From contig NZ_CP033019.1 in assembly GCF_003667705.1 (NCBI RefSeq), positions 248,001 to 312,000 on the forward strand: a stretch of 64,000 bases of DNA. The letters run 5' to 3'. Shown here piece after piece: positions 1 to 7,929 of this stretch. This DNA is from Janthinobacterium agaricidamnosum (lineage in GTDB: Bacteria; Pseudomonadota; Gammaproteobacteria; Burkholderiales; Burkholderiaceae_D). The position numbers and the translations under genes were made by a program. The notes beneath the pieces were generated by a model that worked only from the letters and a program-made list of their open reading frames with translations, did no database searches and was not told where the DNA came from. The number at the start of each line of letters is the position of its first letter. Positions within the stretch are counted from its first letter, which is position 1.

Positions 1-1
1 T

Positions 2-385
2 GTACTGGTCGGCAGCAGCGGCAATGAAAGTTCCAATGAGCAGGTGGAACTGCGCCTGCCGGCCGCCGGCACGTACAAGGTGTGCGTGATCGGCTTTGCG
101 CCGCAAAACGGCCAGGCCGACTACACCCTGTCGTCGTGGGTGCTGGCGCCGGGCTTGAACAACGGCAACTTCAAGGCGCTGATGCCGGGCACGGCCTACA
201 CGGGCGGCACGGCGACGGTCTCCCTGAGCTGGTCCAACCTGGCCGAAGGCAAGCGTCACCTGGGCGCCGTCGGCTATCAGGTCGCTGGCGTGGTGCAGGG
301 CGTCACGGTGGTCGAGGTCAATACCAACGATCCCGTGCCGCTGTTCCAGAACGCGCGCAGCGCCAGGCCGGTGCCGGCCGAATAA
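2..385 (+). CDS. C-terminal part of a secreted protein, possibly an S8-type serine peptidase (partial)
   Basis: The reading frame is open from the first bases, so only the C-terminal 127 or so residues are here and the start lies outside the window. The remaining part is a beta-rich segment: AAGTYKVCVIGFAP resembles a pre-peptidase C-terminal or Fn3-like domain, and it is followed by GTATVSLSWSNLAEGKRHLGAV. Similar tails occur at the ends of secreted S8 (subtilase) peptidases of Oxalobacteraceae. That family assignment is from memory of the tail only; no catalytic residue is in view. A hairpin terminator follows 22 bases after the stop, so this is the end of its transcript. Confidence 0.55.
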   Translation, partial: VLVGSSGNESSNEQVELRLPAAGTYKVCVIGFAPQNGQADYTLSSWVLAPGLNNGNFKALMPGTAYTGGTATVSLSWSNLAEGKRHLGAVGYQVAGVVQGVTVVEVNTNDPVPLFQNARSARPVPAE

Positions 386-406
386 GCCGCTCATGGTATG
401 AACACA

Positions 407-434
407 AGGTGTGCCTTCGGGCACGCCTTTTTTT
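407..434 (+). terminator. Rho-independent terminator after the first gene
   Basis: A 9-bp stem (AGGTGTGCC with GGCACGCCT, one G-T pair) closes a TTCG loop and is followed by a run of T. It lies 21 bases after the preceding stop codon. Confidence 0.85.
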
Positions 435-542
435 ATGCACTCACCCCCGTTCGGGAGGAATAGCACTTGCATGGCGGTAACGCCCCCGGTATCTTGTCGG
501 ATAGCCATGGCTTTGTGTCCTGGCATTCTTGGGGAGTCGCGC

Positions 543-1160
543 GTGACCAGTTTCCGCACCAATACCGACCGCCTGCTGGAAGTGCGCCTGCAGGATGAAA
601 AAGTGCTGGCGATTGCCGGCGCGATGGTCGCCTACACGGGCAGCATCAAATTTGAAAAATCCCTGCTGGGCGGCGAGGGCATCTTCGGCGCGCTCAAGCG
701 CAAGGTGACGAACGAAGGCATGCAGGTGATGCAGGCCGCCGGCACGGGTACCGTGTTTTTCGCGCAGAATGCGGCCGAAATCACCGTCATGGCGCTGGCC
801 GGCGAAAAGCTGACTATCGAAAGCAGCAGCCTGCTGGCCTACGACACGAGCCTGAAGACGGGTACCAGCTTTGCGGGCCTGCGCGGCGCCAGTTCCGGCC
901 AGGGCCTGTTTTCCACCACCGTCGAAGGCCACGGCAACCTGGCCGTCATTTCGCGCGGCAACCTGATCATGCTGGAAGTGACGCCGGCGCACCCGCTGCG
1001 CGTGGACCCGGACGCCTTCGTCGGCTTCAAGGGCGATATCCGCCAGGAATTCGTTTTTGATGTCAACTGGCGCACCATGATCGGCCAGAGCTCGGGCGAA
1101 TCGTACCAGCACAAATTCACAGGCCAGGGCGTGGTGTTCATCCAGCCCGCCGAACGTTAA
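543..1160 (+). CDS. AIM24 family protein, first of three tandem copies
   Basis: A 205-residue AIM24/TIGR00266 (DUF124) protein. These are beta-sandwich proteins related to yeast mitochondrial Aim24; their biochemical role is not established. I chose the GTG at 543 because GGGGAG at 531-536 sits six bases upstream and homology begins just after it; longer in-frame starts add a nonconserved leader. No signal peptide or membrane segment is seen. The C-terminal half carries SGQGLF and ends SGESYQHKFTGQGVVFIQ, closely matched in the next gene, so the two are paralogues. The next gene starts 17 bases after the stop, so the three genes form an operon. Confidence 0.85.
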   Translation: MTSFRTNTDRLLEVRLQDEKVLAIAGAMVAYTGSIKFEKSLLGGEGIFGALKRKVTNEGMQVMQAAGTGTVFFAQNAAEITVMALAGEKLTIESSSLLAYDTSLKTGTSFAGLRGASSGQGLFSTTVEGHGNLAVISRGNLIMLEVTPAHPLRVDPDAFVGFKGDIRQEFVFDVNWRTMIGQSSGESYQHKFTGQGVVFIQPAER

Positions 1161-1177
1161 GTCAGCGAGGACCCGCG

Positions 1178-1819
1178 ATGCCTGTCTATCAGCAAATCAA
1201 TGAAAAGATGCTCGAGGTTAAACTCGGCAATGAAGAAGTGTTCGCCCGCAAGGGCGCCATGGTGTCCTACCAGGGCGACGTGGCGTTCAGCCGCTCCTTT
1301 CTGGCCGGCCAGGGCGTGCAAAGCCTGGCCATGCGCGCCGTCACGAACGAGGGCTATGCCCTGATGTCGGCGCGCGGCACGGGCAGCGTGTTTTATGCGC
1401 AGGGCGGCCTGTTCGTTACCATCGTCCCCGTGCGCGGCGAAACGTTCTATGTGGAAAGCGAATCCCTGCTGGCCTTCGATGGGCGCCTGACGGCCGGCAC
1501 CATGTTCCTCGGCAACCAGGGCGGCGTGCAGGGCGTGGTGCGCGGCATGGCCTCGGGCCAGGGCTTGTTTACCACTACCTTGCAAGGCACGGGCGAAGTG
1601 GCGATTTTGTCCGACGGCAATGCCATCGGCTTGCCCGTCACGCCGGACGTGCCCGTCTTCGTCGACCCGCAAGCGTATATCGGCCACACGGGCCAGCTGA
1701 GCTCGACCATCGTCACGGACCTGAACTGGAAAACCTTTGTCGGCCAGGCGTCCGGCGAATCGTACCAGGTGAAGTTTACGGGCCAGGGCACGGTCTACAT
1801 CCAAGCGAGCGAAAGGTAA
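1178..1819 (+). CDS. AIM24 family protein, second of three tandem copies
   Basis: A 213-residue AIM24/TIGR00266 protein. It shares with the preceding protein the segments GAMVxYxGxxxF near the N-terminus, ASGQGLFTTT in the middle and SGESYQVKFTGQGTVYIQ at the end. It starts at an ATG preceded by GCGAGGACC. The stop is three bases before the start of the third copy, which suggests translational coupling. No catalytic motif, signal peptide or transmembrane helix is visible. The function is unknown; three adjacent divergent copies suggest a hetero-oligomer, which is inference. Confidence 0.88.
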   Translation: MPVYQQINEKMLEVKLGNEEVFARKGAMVSYQGDVAFSRSFLAGQGVQSLAMRAVTNEGYALMSARGTGSVFYAQGGLFVTIVPVRGETFYVESESLLAFDGRLTAGTMFLGNQGGVQGVVRGMASGQGLFTTTLQGTGEVAILSDGNAIGLPVTPDVPVFVDPQAYIGHTGQLSSTIVTDLNWKTFVGQASGESYQVKFTGQGTVYIQASER

Positions 1820-1822
1820 GCC

Positions 1823-2560
1823 ATGACGATTTACAATCCCGATACCTTGCCGAAGAACGATAACCTGAACCGTTTTTCGTATGTCATCGATGTCAAGGAA
1901 CAGATCTTCATTCGCAAGGGCAAGATGATTGCCTTCTATGGCGAGCTGCGCTTCGAAGCCATGGGCAGCAGCGTGCTCGACCTGATCGTGCGCAATGCCT
2001 TCAATGCGCCGAAGTATGTGCACCACTTTGTCGTGGCGCAAGGGCAAGGTCAGTTGATCCTGGGCGACAACGGCAACGACCTGGCGTGCTACGACCTGGA
2101 CAACGCCAACATGACCATCCGCGCGAAAAACCTGCTGGGGTTTACCAAGGACGTGATTTGCCAGGAATCGACCTTGCCCGGCTATCTGACCATGATAGGC
2201 ACCGGTAAAGTGATCGCCTCGTCGAACGGCCCCGTGCACTTCCTGGAATTGCCGTGCCGCGTGGACGAGCAGGCCGTGCTGGGCTGGGCCGATTGCCCCA
2301 GCCCCTCGTATCACTACGATTACGCCCACGTGCAGGGCTGGGCCTCGGCCGCCGGCGCGCTCACGGGTTTTACCCTGTCGGGCGAGGAAAAGCAGATCGA
2401 CTTCACGGGTGCCGGCACGGTGCTGGTGCAGTCGTCCGAGCTGGACGTGACGGGCAGCTCGGCCCTGATGCAGCTGCTGGCGCAACTGCCGCTGCTGGGC
2501 AAGGAAGACCTCGGTACCTTGAGTCTTTCCGTGCAGCAGCAGATGAAGGACAGTCGTTAA
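1823..2560 (+). CDS. AIM24 family protein, third and most divergent tandem copy
   Basis: A 245-residue member of the same family, longer and less similar to copies one and two. It keeps the AIM24 pattern of an early KEQIFIRKGKMIAFYGELRF segment, a central IGTGKVIASSNGPVHFLELP segment and a late IDFTGAGTVLVQSSEL strand. The last 35 residues, rich in Leu and Gln (MQLLAQLPLLGKEDL), have no counterpart in the other two and may form an amphipathic helix. The gene ends just before a 122-base palindromic element that separates it from the convergent enoyl-CoA hydratase-like gene. Confidence 0.87.
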   Translation: MTIYNPDTLPKNDNLNRFSYVIDVKEQIFIRKGKMIAFYGELRFEAMGSSVLDLIVRNAFNAPKYVHHFVVAQGQGQLILGDNGNDLACYDLDNANMTIRAKNLLGFTKDVICQESTLPGYLTMIGTGKVIASSNGPVHFLELPCRVDEQAVLGWADCPSPSYHYDYAHVQGWASAAGALTGFTLSGEEKQIDFTGAGTVLVQSSELDVTGSSALMQLLAQLPLLGKEDLGTLSLSVQQQMKDSR

Positions 2561-2575
2561 GACCAGGAAGTTCAA

Positions 2576-2697
2576 GAGTACCTGACCGAACCGTAGCGAG
2601 CGGAAGGGAGAGGTAGCCGAGAAGCGCAACCGTACTGAAGTACGGTGAGCATCGCAGGCTGCCTATACCGACGCGCAGTAGGTTCGGTCAGGTACTC
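2576..2697. repeat. Structured 122-base palindromic element with nested hairpins
   Basis: A perfect 17-bp inverted repeat (2576-2592 against 2681-2697, GAGTACCTGACCGAACC on the left) encloses an 88-base middle. Inside, AGGTAGCC pairs with GGCTGCCT, and the apex is a 7-bp stem ACCGTAC-TGAA-GTACGGT. It fills the space between two convergent genes. The right arm overlaps the stop codon of the crotonase-like gene on the minus strand (2696-2698). It could be a bidirectional terminator, a small mobile palindrome (MITE) or a structured RNA. There is no T-run next to it, which argues against a simple terminator. Confidence 0.75.
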
Positions 2698-3493
2698 AAG
2701 GCCGCGCCCAGCCGGGCGGCCGCTTCTCTAAAAAGGCGGCAACGCCTTCCTCCGCATCCTCTTCCATCATATTGCGCGCCATCACGTCGCCCGCATACGC
2801 ATACGCCTCGTCCAGCGGCAGCTGGCGCTGCCGGTAGAACATCTGCTTGCCGTAGCGGATGGCCGTCGGGCTTTTCGCCATGATCTGCTGCGCCAGGCGC
2901 GCCACGGCCTCGTCGAGCGCCGCGTCGGCTACCGTTTCATTGATCAGGCCCCAGTCGGCGGCCGTGTCGGCGTCGATGAAGCGGCCCGTCACCAGCATGT
3001 CGAAAGCCCGCTTGGGCGACACATTGCGCGACAGGGCGACGGACGGCGTGGCGCAAAACAGGCCCACGTTGATGCCGGACACGGCAAAGCGGGCGGACGC
3101 GCCCGCCACGGCCAGGTCGCAGCTGGCGACCAGTTGGCAGCCGGCCGCCGTGGCGATGCCATGCACGCGGGCGATCACGGGCACGGGCAAGGTTTGAATG
3201 GCTTGCATCACGCGCGAGCATTGCGCGAACAGGGTTTGATAGTAATCAAGCTGGCGCGTGGCCTGCATCTGGCGCAAATCGTGGCCCGCGCAAAACGCCT
3301 TGCCTTCGGCGGCCAGCACCACGCAGCGCACGTGCGGCTGCTGCGCGATGGCATCAAACGCTTCCTGCAGCGCGGCCAACATGGCTTCCGACAGGGCATT
3401 GAATTGCAGGGGACGGTTCAGGCGCAGGGTGACGAGCCCACCCTCGTCCTCGCGCAGCACCAGCGGCGCCTCGGTATGTTCTAAAACGGTCAT
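2696..3493 (-). CDS. Crotonase-fold protein, ECHDC3-like, lacking the catalytic glutamates
   Basis: A 265-residue enoyl-CoA hydratase/isomerase superfamily protein with oxyanion-hole segments AFCAGHDL (67-74) and HGIATAAGCQL (111-121). Aligned by eye with the canonical hydratase at 49166-49942, the two catalytic Glu positions are Gln120 and Gly140, so classical enoyl-CoA hydration is unlikely. This matches the ECHDC3-type branch, whose activity is poorly known. The stop codon lies in the arm of the palindrome at 2576-2697. The upstream neighbour on the same strand starts 40 bases away and appears unrelated. Confidence 0.85.
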   Translation of the reverse strand: MTVLEHTEAPLVLREDEGGLVTLRLNRPLQFNALSEAMLAALQEAFDAIAQQPHVRCVVLAAEGKAFCAGHDLRQMQATRQLDYYQTLFAQCSRVMQAIQTLPVPVIARVHGIATAAGCQLVASCDLAVAGASARFAVSGINVGLFCATPSVALSRNVSPKRAFDMLVTGRFIDADTAADWGLINETVADAALDEAVARLAQQIMAKSPTAIRYGKQMFYRQRQLPLDEAYAYAGDVMARNMMEEDAEEGVAAFLEKRPPGWARP

Positions 3494-3534
3494 GCGGTCT
3501 CCAGTGGCCTGATGGCCTGTTTTTATGGAAAAGC

Positions 3535-4164
3535 TTACTTGGCGGCGTTGACGCTGCCGATGCCCGCGATCGACTTGTGCACGATCTTCGGCTTGCCGTA
3601 ATACGTCAGTTCGCCCATGCCGCGCACCACGGCGTTCAGCTCGCCCGAGGAATACACTTTGACGGAGCCGATGCCCTCGAAATTGACGTCGACGTTTTTC
3701 GCCAGCAAGGCTTTCGTATCGACTTCGCCCACGCCCTGCGCCTTCAGGCGCAGCCAGTCGACCTGGCCATCGGCGGCCAGGCGGCCCGCGCCCTTGTAGC
3801 TGATGTCGACTCTTGGACCATTGAGCTTGGTCAAGATCTTCTCGCCCGCGCCTTCCGCGATCAGCTTGCGCAAGGTGGGCATGGTGATAATGATGCGCGG
3901 GTCGCCCTCGGTCTTCTTGATATCTTTATCCTTCATGGAAATTTTCAGCTCGCCATCGACCACTTCCGTGATCACGCCGCTGAGGAATTTCTGGTCGCCG
4001 CGCAGCAGCAGGCTTTGCTCCTTGCCCGATTCCACTTCCATGCTGATGGGGCCGCGAATGTCGATGGCGTTGAAGGCGGCGACCGTGCGGGTTTGCTCGT
4101 CGGCATGCGCGACGGTAGCGAGGCAAGCGAGGGACAGGACTGGCAACAGGAACAGAGGACGCAT
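3535..4164 (-). CDS. Secreted head GIN domain (DUF2807) protein
   Basis: A 209-residue exported protein. The N-terminus MRPLFLLPVLSLACLATVAHA is a clear signal peptide with cleavage after AHA. The rest is the repetitive beta-helix-like DUF2807 domain (head GIN), with segments such as FNAIDIRGPISMEVESG and GAGRLAADGQVDWLRLKAQG. I chose the ATG at 4164 because it starts the signal peptide and AAGGAAACC precedes it; an upstream extension to 4302 lacks conservation. The family is periplasmic or surface-located, and its function is not established. Confidence 0.85.
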   Translation of the reverse strand: MRPLFLLPVLSLACLATVAHADEQTRTVAAFNAIDIRGPISMEVESGKEQSLLLRGDQKFLSGVITEVVDGELKISMKDKDIKKTEGDPRIIITMPTLRKLIAEGAGEKILTKLNGPRVDISYKGAGRLAADGQVDWLRLKAQGVGEVDTKALLAKNVDVNFEGIGSVKVYSSGELNAVVRGMGELTYYGKPKIVHKSIAGIGSVNAAK

Positions 4165-4339
4165 GGCGGTTTCCTTGAGTAGTTGATCAGTGTATTCTAT
4201 GTTGCAACATCTCCAACGGGGAGAAATTTGCAATGAACGGCGCAAATCGCGGCGCGGATGACACGCCGCCATCGCCCAGCCGCGCGCCCGCGAAGGCGCC
4301 ATTGGTCTATGCTATGGCGTACCGCGTCCTGGAGAGCAG

Positions 4340-4897
4340 ATGAAAAATTATCACAAAGAAGATTATCCCGTCGCCGATATCCGCCGCTTCCTCGAGCCGG
4401 GCCCGGTGGTGCTCGTCAGTTCAACGTGGCAGGGCGAAAGCGACGTCATGACCATGGCCTGGCATATGCTGATGGAATTTACGCCATCGTTGCTGGGCTG
4501 CTTTATTTCCGACGCGAACCACAGCTATGAAATGATCAAGCGCAGCATGGAGTGCGTGATCAACCTGCCCACGGCCGACATGGTCGACCAGGTGGTCGCC
4601 ATCGGCAATTGCAGCGGCGAAGACACGGACAAGTTCACGGCCTTCGGCCTGACGCCGCAGCCGGCCGAGCTGGTGGGCGCGCCGCTGATCACCGAGTGCT
4701 ACGCCAACTTCGAATGCAAGCTGGCCCAGGTGGCGGGCAACCCGAAGGGCGGCTTCTTCATCTTCGAGTGCGTGAAAGCCCACGTGGCCACCTCGCCCAA
4801 GCTGCCCGAAACCCTGCACTACCGGGGCAACGGCGAGTTCATGGTGTCGGGCCGCACGATCAGCCGCAAGAGCCTGATGAAACCTGAAATGTCGTAG
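4340..4897 (+). CDS. Flavin reductase family (FMN-binding split barrel) protein
   Basis: A 185-residue flavin reductase-like protein. Characteristic segments are GPVVLVSSTWQGESDVMTMAWHM (flavin contact) and CVINLPTADMVDQVVAIGNCSGEDTDKF, typical of NAD(P)H:FMN oxidoreductase-like proteins. GGAGAGCAG precedes the ATG. The stop codon TAG is contributed by the GTAG foot of a REP element that begins at 4894, so the native 3' end may have been changed by that element. Substrate and partner are unknown, and the flanking genes give no hint. Confidence 0.85.
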   Translation: MKNYHKEDYPVADIRRFLEPGPVVLVSSTWQGESDVMTMAWHMLMEFTPSLLGCFISDANHSYEMIKRSMECVINLPTADMVDQVVAIGNCSGEDTDKFTAFGLTPQPAELVGAPLITECYANFECKLAQVAGNPKGGFFIFECVKAHVATSPKLPETLHYRGNGEFMVSGRTISRKSLMKPEMS

Positions 4898-4933
4898 GTC
4901 GGATTAGCGCGGCTATGCCGCGCGTAATCTGAC
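4894..4933 (+). repeat. REP element with GTAG foot (single copy)
   Basis: GTAG is followed by an imperfect palindrome: GTCGGATTAGCGCGGC against GCCGCGCGTAATCTGAC. The same unit recurs at 19971-20051 and 55564-55671. A GTAG tetranucleotide at the base of a hairpin is the hallmark of REP sequences handled by RAYT (TnpA-REP) transposases. Its TAG is the stop codon of the flavin reductase gene. Confidence 0.8.
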
Positions 4934-4947
4934 GACATTGTTGACGC

Positions 4948-6291
<1,344 letters not shown>

Positions 6292-6343
6292 CAGAATTCC
6301 ATGGAGGTAATCGGTTATTTGGGCAACTATCATCGCAGATTTC

Positions 6344-6358
6344 GCACAAAAATGGTGC
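6344..6358. promoter_or_regulatory. NtrC-like palindrome upstream of gdhA
   Basis: GCACA-AAAAT-GGTGC differs by one base from the NtrC consensus half-sites GCACC-N5-GGTGC, which occur perfectly at 59030-59046. The site is close to the gdhA start, so it would more likely repress than activate. No sigma-54 promoter was seen here. Confidence 0.35.
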
Positions 6359-6433
6359 AGAAATTTGGTTTTGAGGGGTTTCTGCTACATTGTGGGGAGT
6401 TTTCAGGACACTGCGGCCGATGCGAGCAGTAAA

Positions 6434-6465
6434 CGACAACGCCAGCCCGAAGGCTGGCGTTGTCG
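6434..6465 (-). terminator. Terminator of the DUF819 gene
   Basis: A perfect 14-bp stem (CGACAACGCCAGCC with its complement) with a CGAA loop lies 34 bases after the stop of the minus-strand DUF819 gene. The U-tract is short, so termination strength is uncertain. Confidence 0.65.
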
Positions 6466-6498
6466 TTGCAAGCTTGGCTGGTCAAGCCGGGATGGGCA

Positions 6499-7746
6499 TC
6501 ACCCCGCCATGCTGCGCAGGATCAAGCCCGTGATGTAGGCGCCATAGGTGCCCAGCGCGTAGCCGAGCACGGCCAGCAGGACGCCCACGGGGGCCAGGGC
6601 CGGGTGGAAGGCGCTGGCGATGACGGGGGCCGAGGCGGCGCCGCCGATGTTCGCTTGCGATCCGACGGCCATGAAGAACAGGGGCGCGCGGATCAGCTTG
6701 GCGACGAGCAGCATCAGGCCGCCGTGCACGGCGATCCAGATCAGGCCCAGCAGGAACAGGAAAGGCTTGTCGAACAGGGCTTTCAAGTCCATGTGCATGC
6801 CGATGGTGGCCACCAGCACGTACAGCATGGCCGAGCCGATGGTCGAGGCGCCCGCGCCTTCCAGGCTGCGCGCCCGGGTAAAACTCAGCAGCAGGCCGAA
6901 GGTGGTGGCGAGCACGACGATCCAGAAGAAGTTCGACGTCAGGCTGTAATCCTGCAGGCGCCATTCTGCCGGCAGGGTGGTGATCCAGCTGATGATGGGG
7001 CCGGCCAGGAAATGCGACAGGCCCGTCACGCCCAGGCCCACGCCGAGGATGATCATGATGTCGGTCAGATTGGCGACGCGTGCATGCTGGGCCCGGTAGC
7101 TTTCGATGCTGTCCTTGAGCGCATTGATGGCCGTCAAGTCGGCACCGGTCCAGCGGTCGAAGGCGCCCGCGCGGCCGGCCAGGAACAGCAGCACGGCCGT
7201 CCAGACGTTGGCCACGAGCACGTCGACGGCGACGAACTGGCCGAACAGGGTGGCGTCCACTTCAAACACTTCCTTCATGGCGGCCTGGTTGGCGCCGCCG
7301 CCTATCCACGAGCCGGCGACAGTCGTCATGCCGCGCCAGGTGTCGCCCGCCACCGTTTCCGGGTGGATCAAACGCAGCGCCTCGAACGAGACGAGGGCGC
7401 CCAGCATGACGCCGAGGGTGCCGGTCAAAAACATGATGATGGCCTTGGGCCCCAGGCGGACGATGCCGCCGAAATCGATGGCCACGCACAGCAGCACCAG
7501 CGCGCTGGGCAGCAGGTAGTCGCGCGCCACGGCGTACAGGCCGGAAGCGTTGCCGTCGATGATGCCGAAGGTGTTGAGCAGCGCCGGGATCAGGTAGCAC
7601 ATCAGCAGCGACGGGATATAGGCGTAGAACTTTTTCCAGAAGCCGTTGGCGCGCGAGGCGGTCCAGAAGACGCCCCCCAGGGTCATGGCGAGCAGGCCGA
7701 GGACGACGGCATCGTTGGTGATCAGGGCGGGTGTGGCAGGTGGCAT
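6499..7746 (-). CDS. DUF819 family integral membrane protein
   Basis: A 415-residue very hydrophobic protein with about ten to twelve membrane segments, matching the DUF819 (YjcL-like) family. Segments such as TTVAGSWIGGGANQAAMKEVF in the first half and GSQANIGGAASAPVIASAFHP near the end are repeated Gly-rich motifs of this family. Homologues are treated as permease-like, but the substrate is unknown. I start at MPPATPAL (7746), which begins just before the first helix; a longer frame to 7827 adds a Ser/Pro-rich stretch without support. A perfect operator-like palindrome at 7835-7855 lies about 90 bases upstream. Confidence 0.85.
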   Translation of the reverse strand: MPPATPALITNDAVVLGLLAMTLGGVFWTASRANGFWKKFYAYIPSLLMCYLIPALLNTFGIIDGNASGLYAVARDYLLPSALVLLCVAIDFGGIVRLGPKAIIMFLTGTLGVMLGALVSFEALRLIHPETVAGDTWRGMTTVAGSWIGGGANQAAMKEVFEVDATLFGQFVAVDVLVANVWTAVLLFLAGRAGAFDRWTGADLTAINALKDSIESYRAQHARVANLTDIMIILGVGLGVTGLSHFLAGPIISWITTLPAEWRLQDYSLTSNFFWIVVLATTFGLLLSFTRARSLEGAGASTIGSAMLYVLVATIGMHMDLKALFDKPFLFLLGLIWIAVHGGLMLLVAKLIRAPLFFMAVGSQANIGGAASAPVIASAFHPALAPVGVLLAVLGYALGTYGAYITGLILRSMAG

Positions 7747-7815
7747 CGGGGATTCCGGTGAACGTGTCAGGGACGCACCGGATGCCGATAACGGCCCCGG
7801 GCGCAGGGTGGCCGT

Positions 7816-7855
7816 ATCGTATAGCAATGTTGAAGCTTAAACAAATTGTTTAAGC
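7816..7855 (-). promoter_or_regulatory. Promoter with overlapping 9-3-9 palindromic operator for the DUF819 gene
   Basis: On the minus strand, TTGTTT (-35), 17 bases and TACGAT (-10) form a plausible promoter. The perfect inverted repeat GCTTAAACA, three bases, TGTTTAAGC (7835-7855) covers the -35 region, as expected for a dimeric repressor. Which regulator binds is unknown. Confidence 0.5.
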
Positions 7856-7929
7856 GGTGGTCTGCAGATTTTTTCTTGTCAAATCAAACACTTGTAAACT
7901 GCTCGCCACCGCGCGCGCCAGACTGGTGG

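Noticed and set aside
1157..2629. 490-codon open frame antisense to the AIM24 genes
   Set aside because: High-GC shadow: Arg/His/Gln-rich, no family features, and the plus-strand genes are clearly real.
2576..2697. Interpretation as a simple bidirectional terminator
   Set aside because: There is no T-run on either side and the structure is far longer than a terminator needs.
6460..7761. 433-codon plus-strand frame opposite the DUF819 gene
   Set aside because: Composition is Gln/His/Gly/Asp-rich and low in hydrophobics; it mirrors a membrane protein on the other strand.
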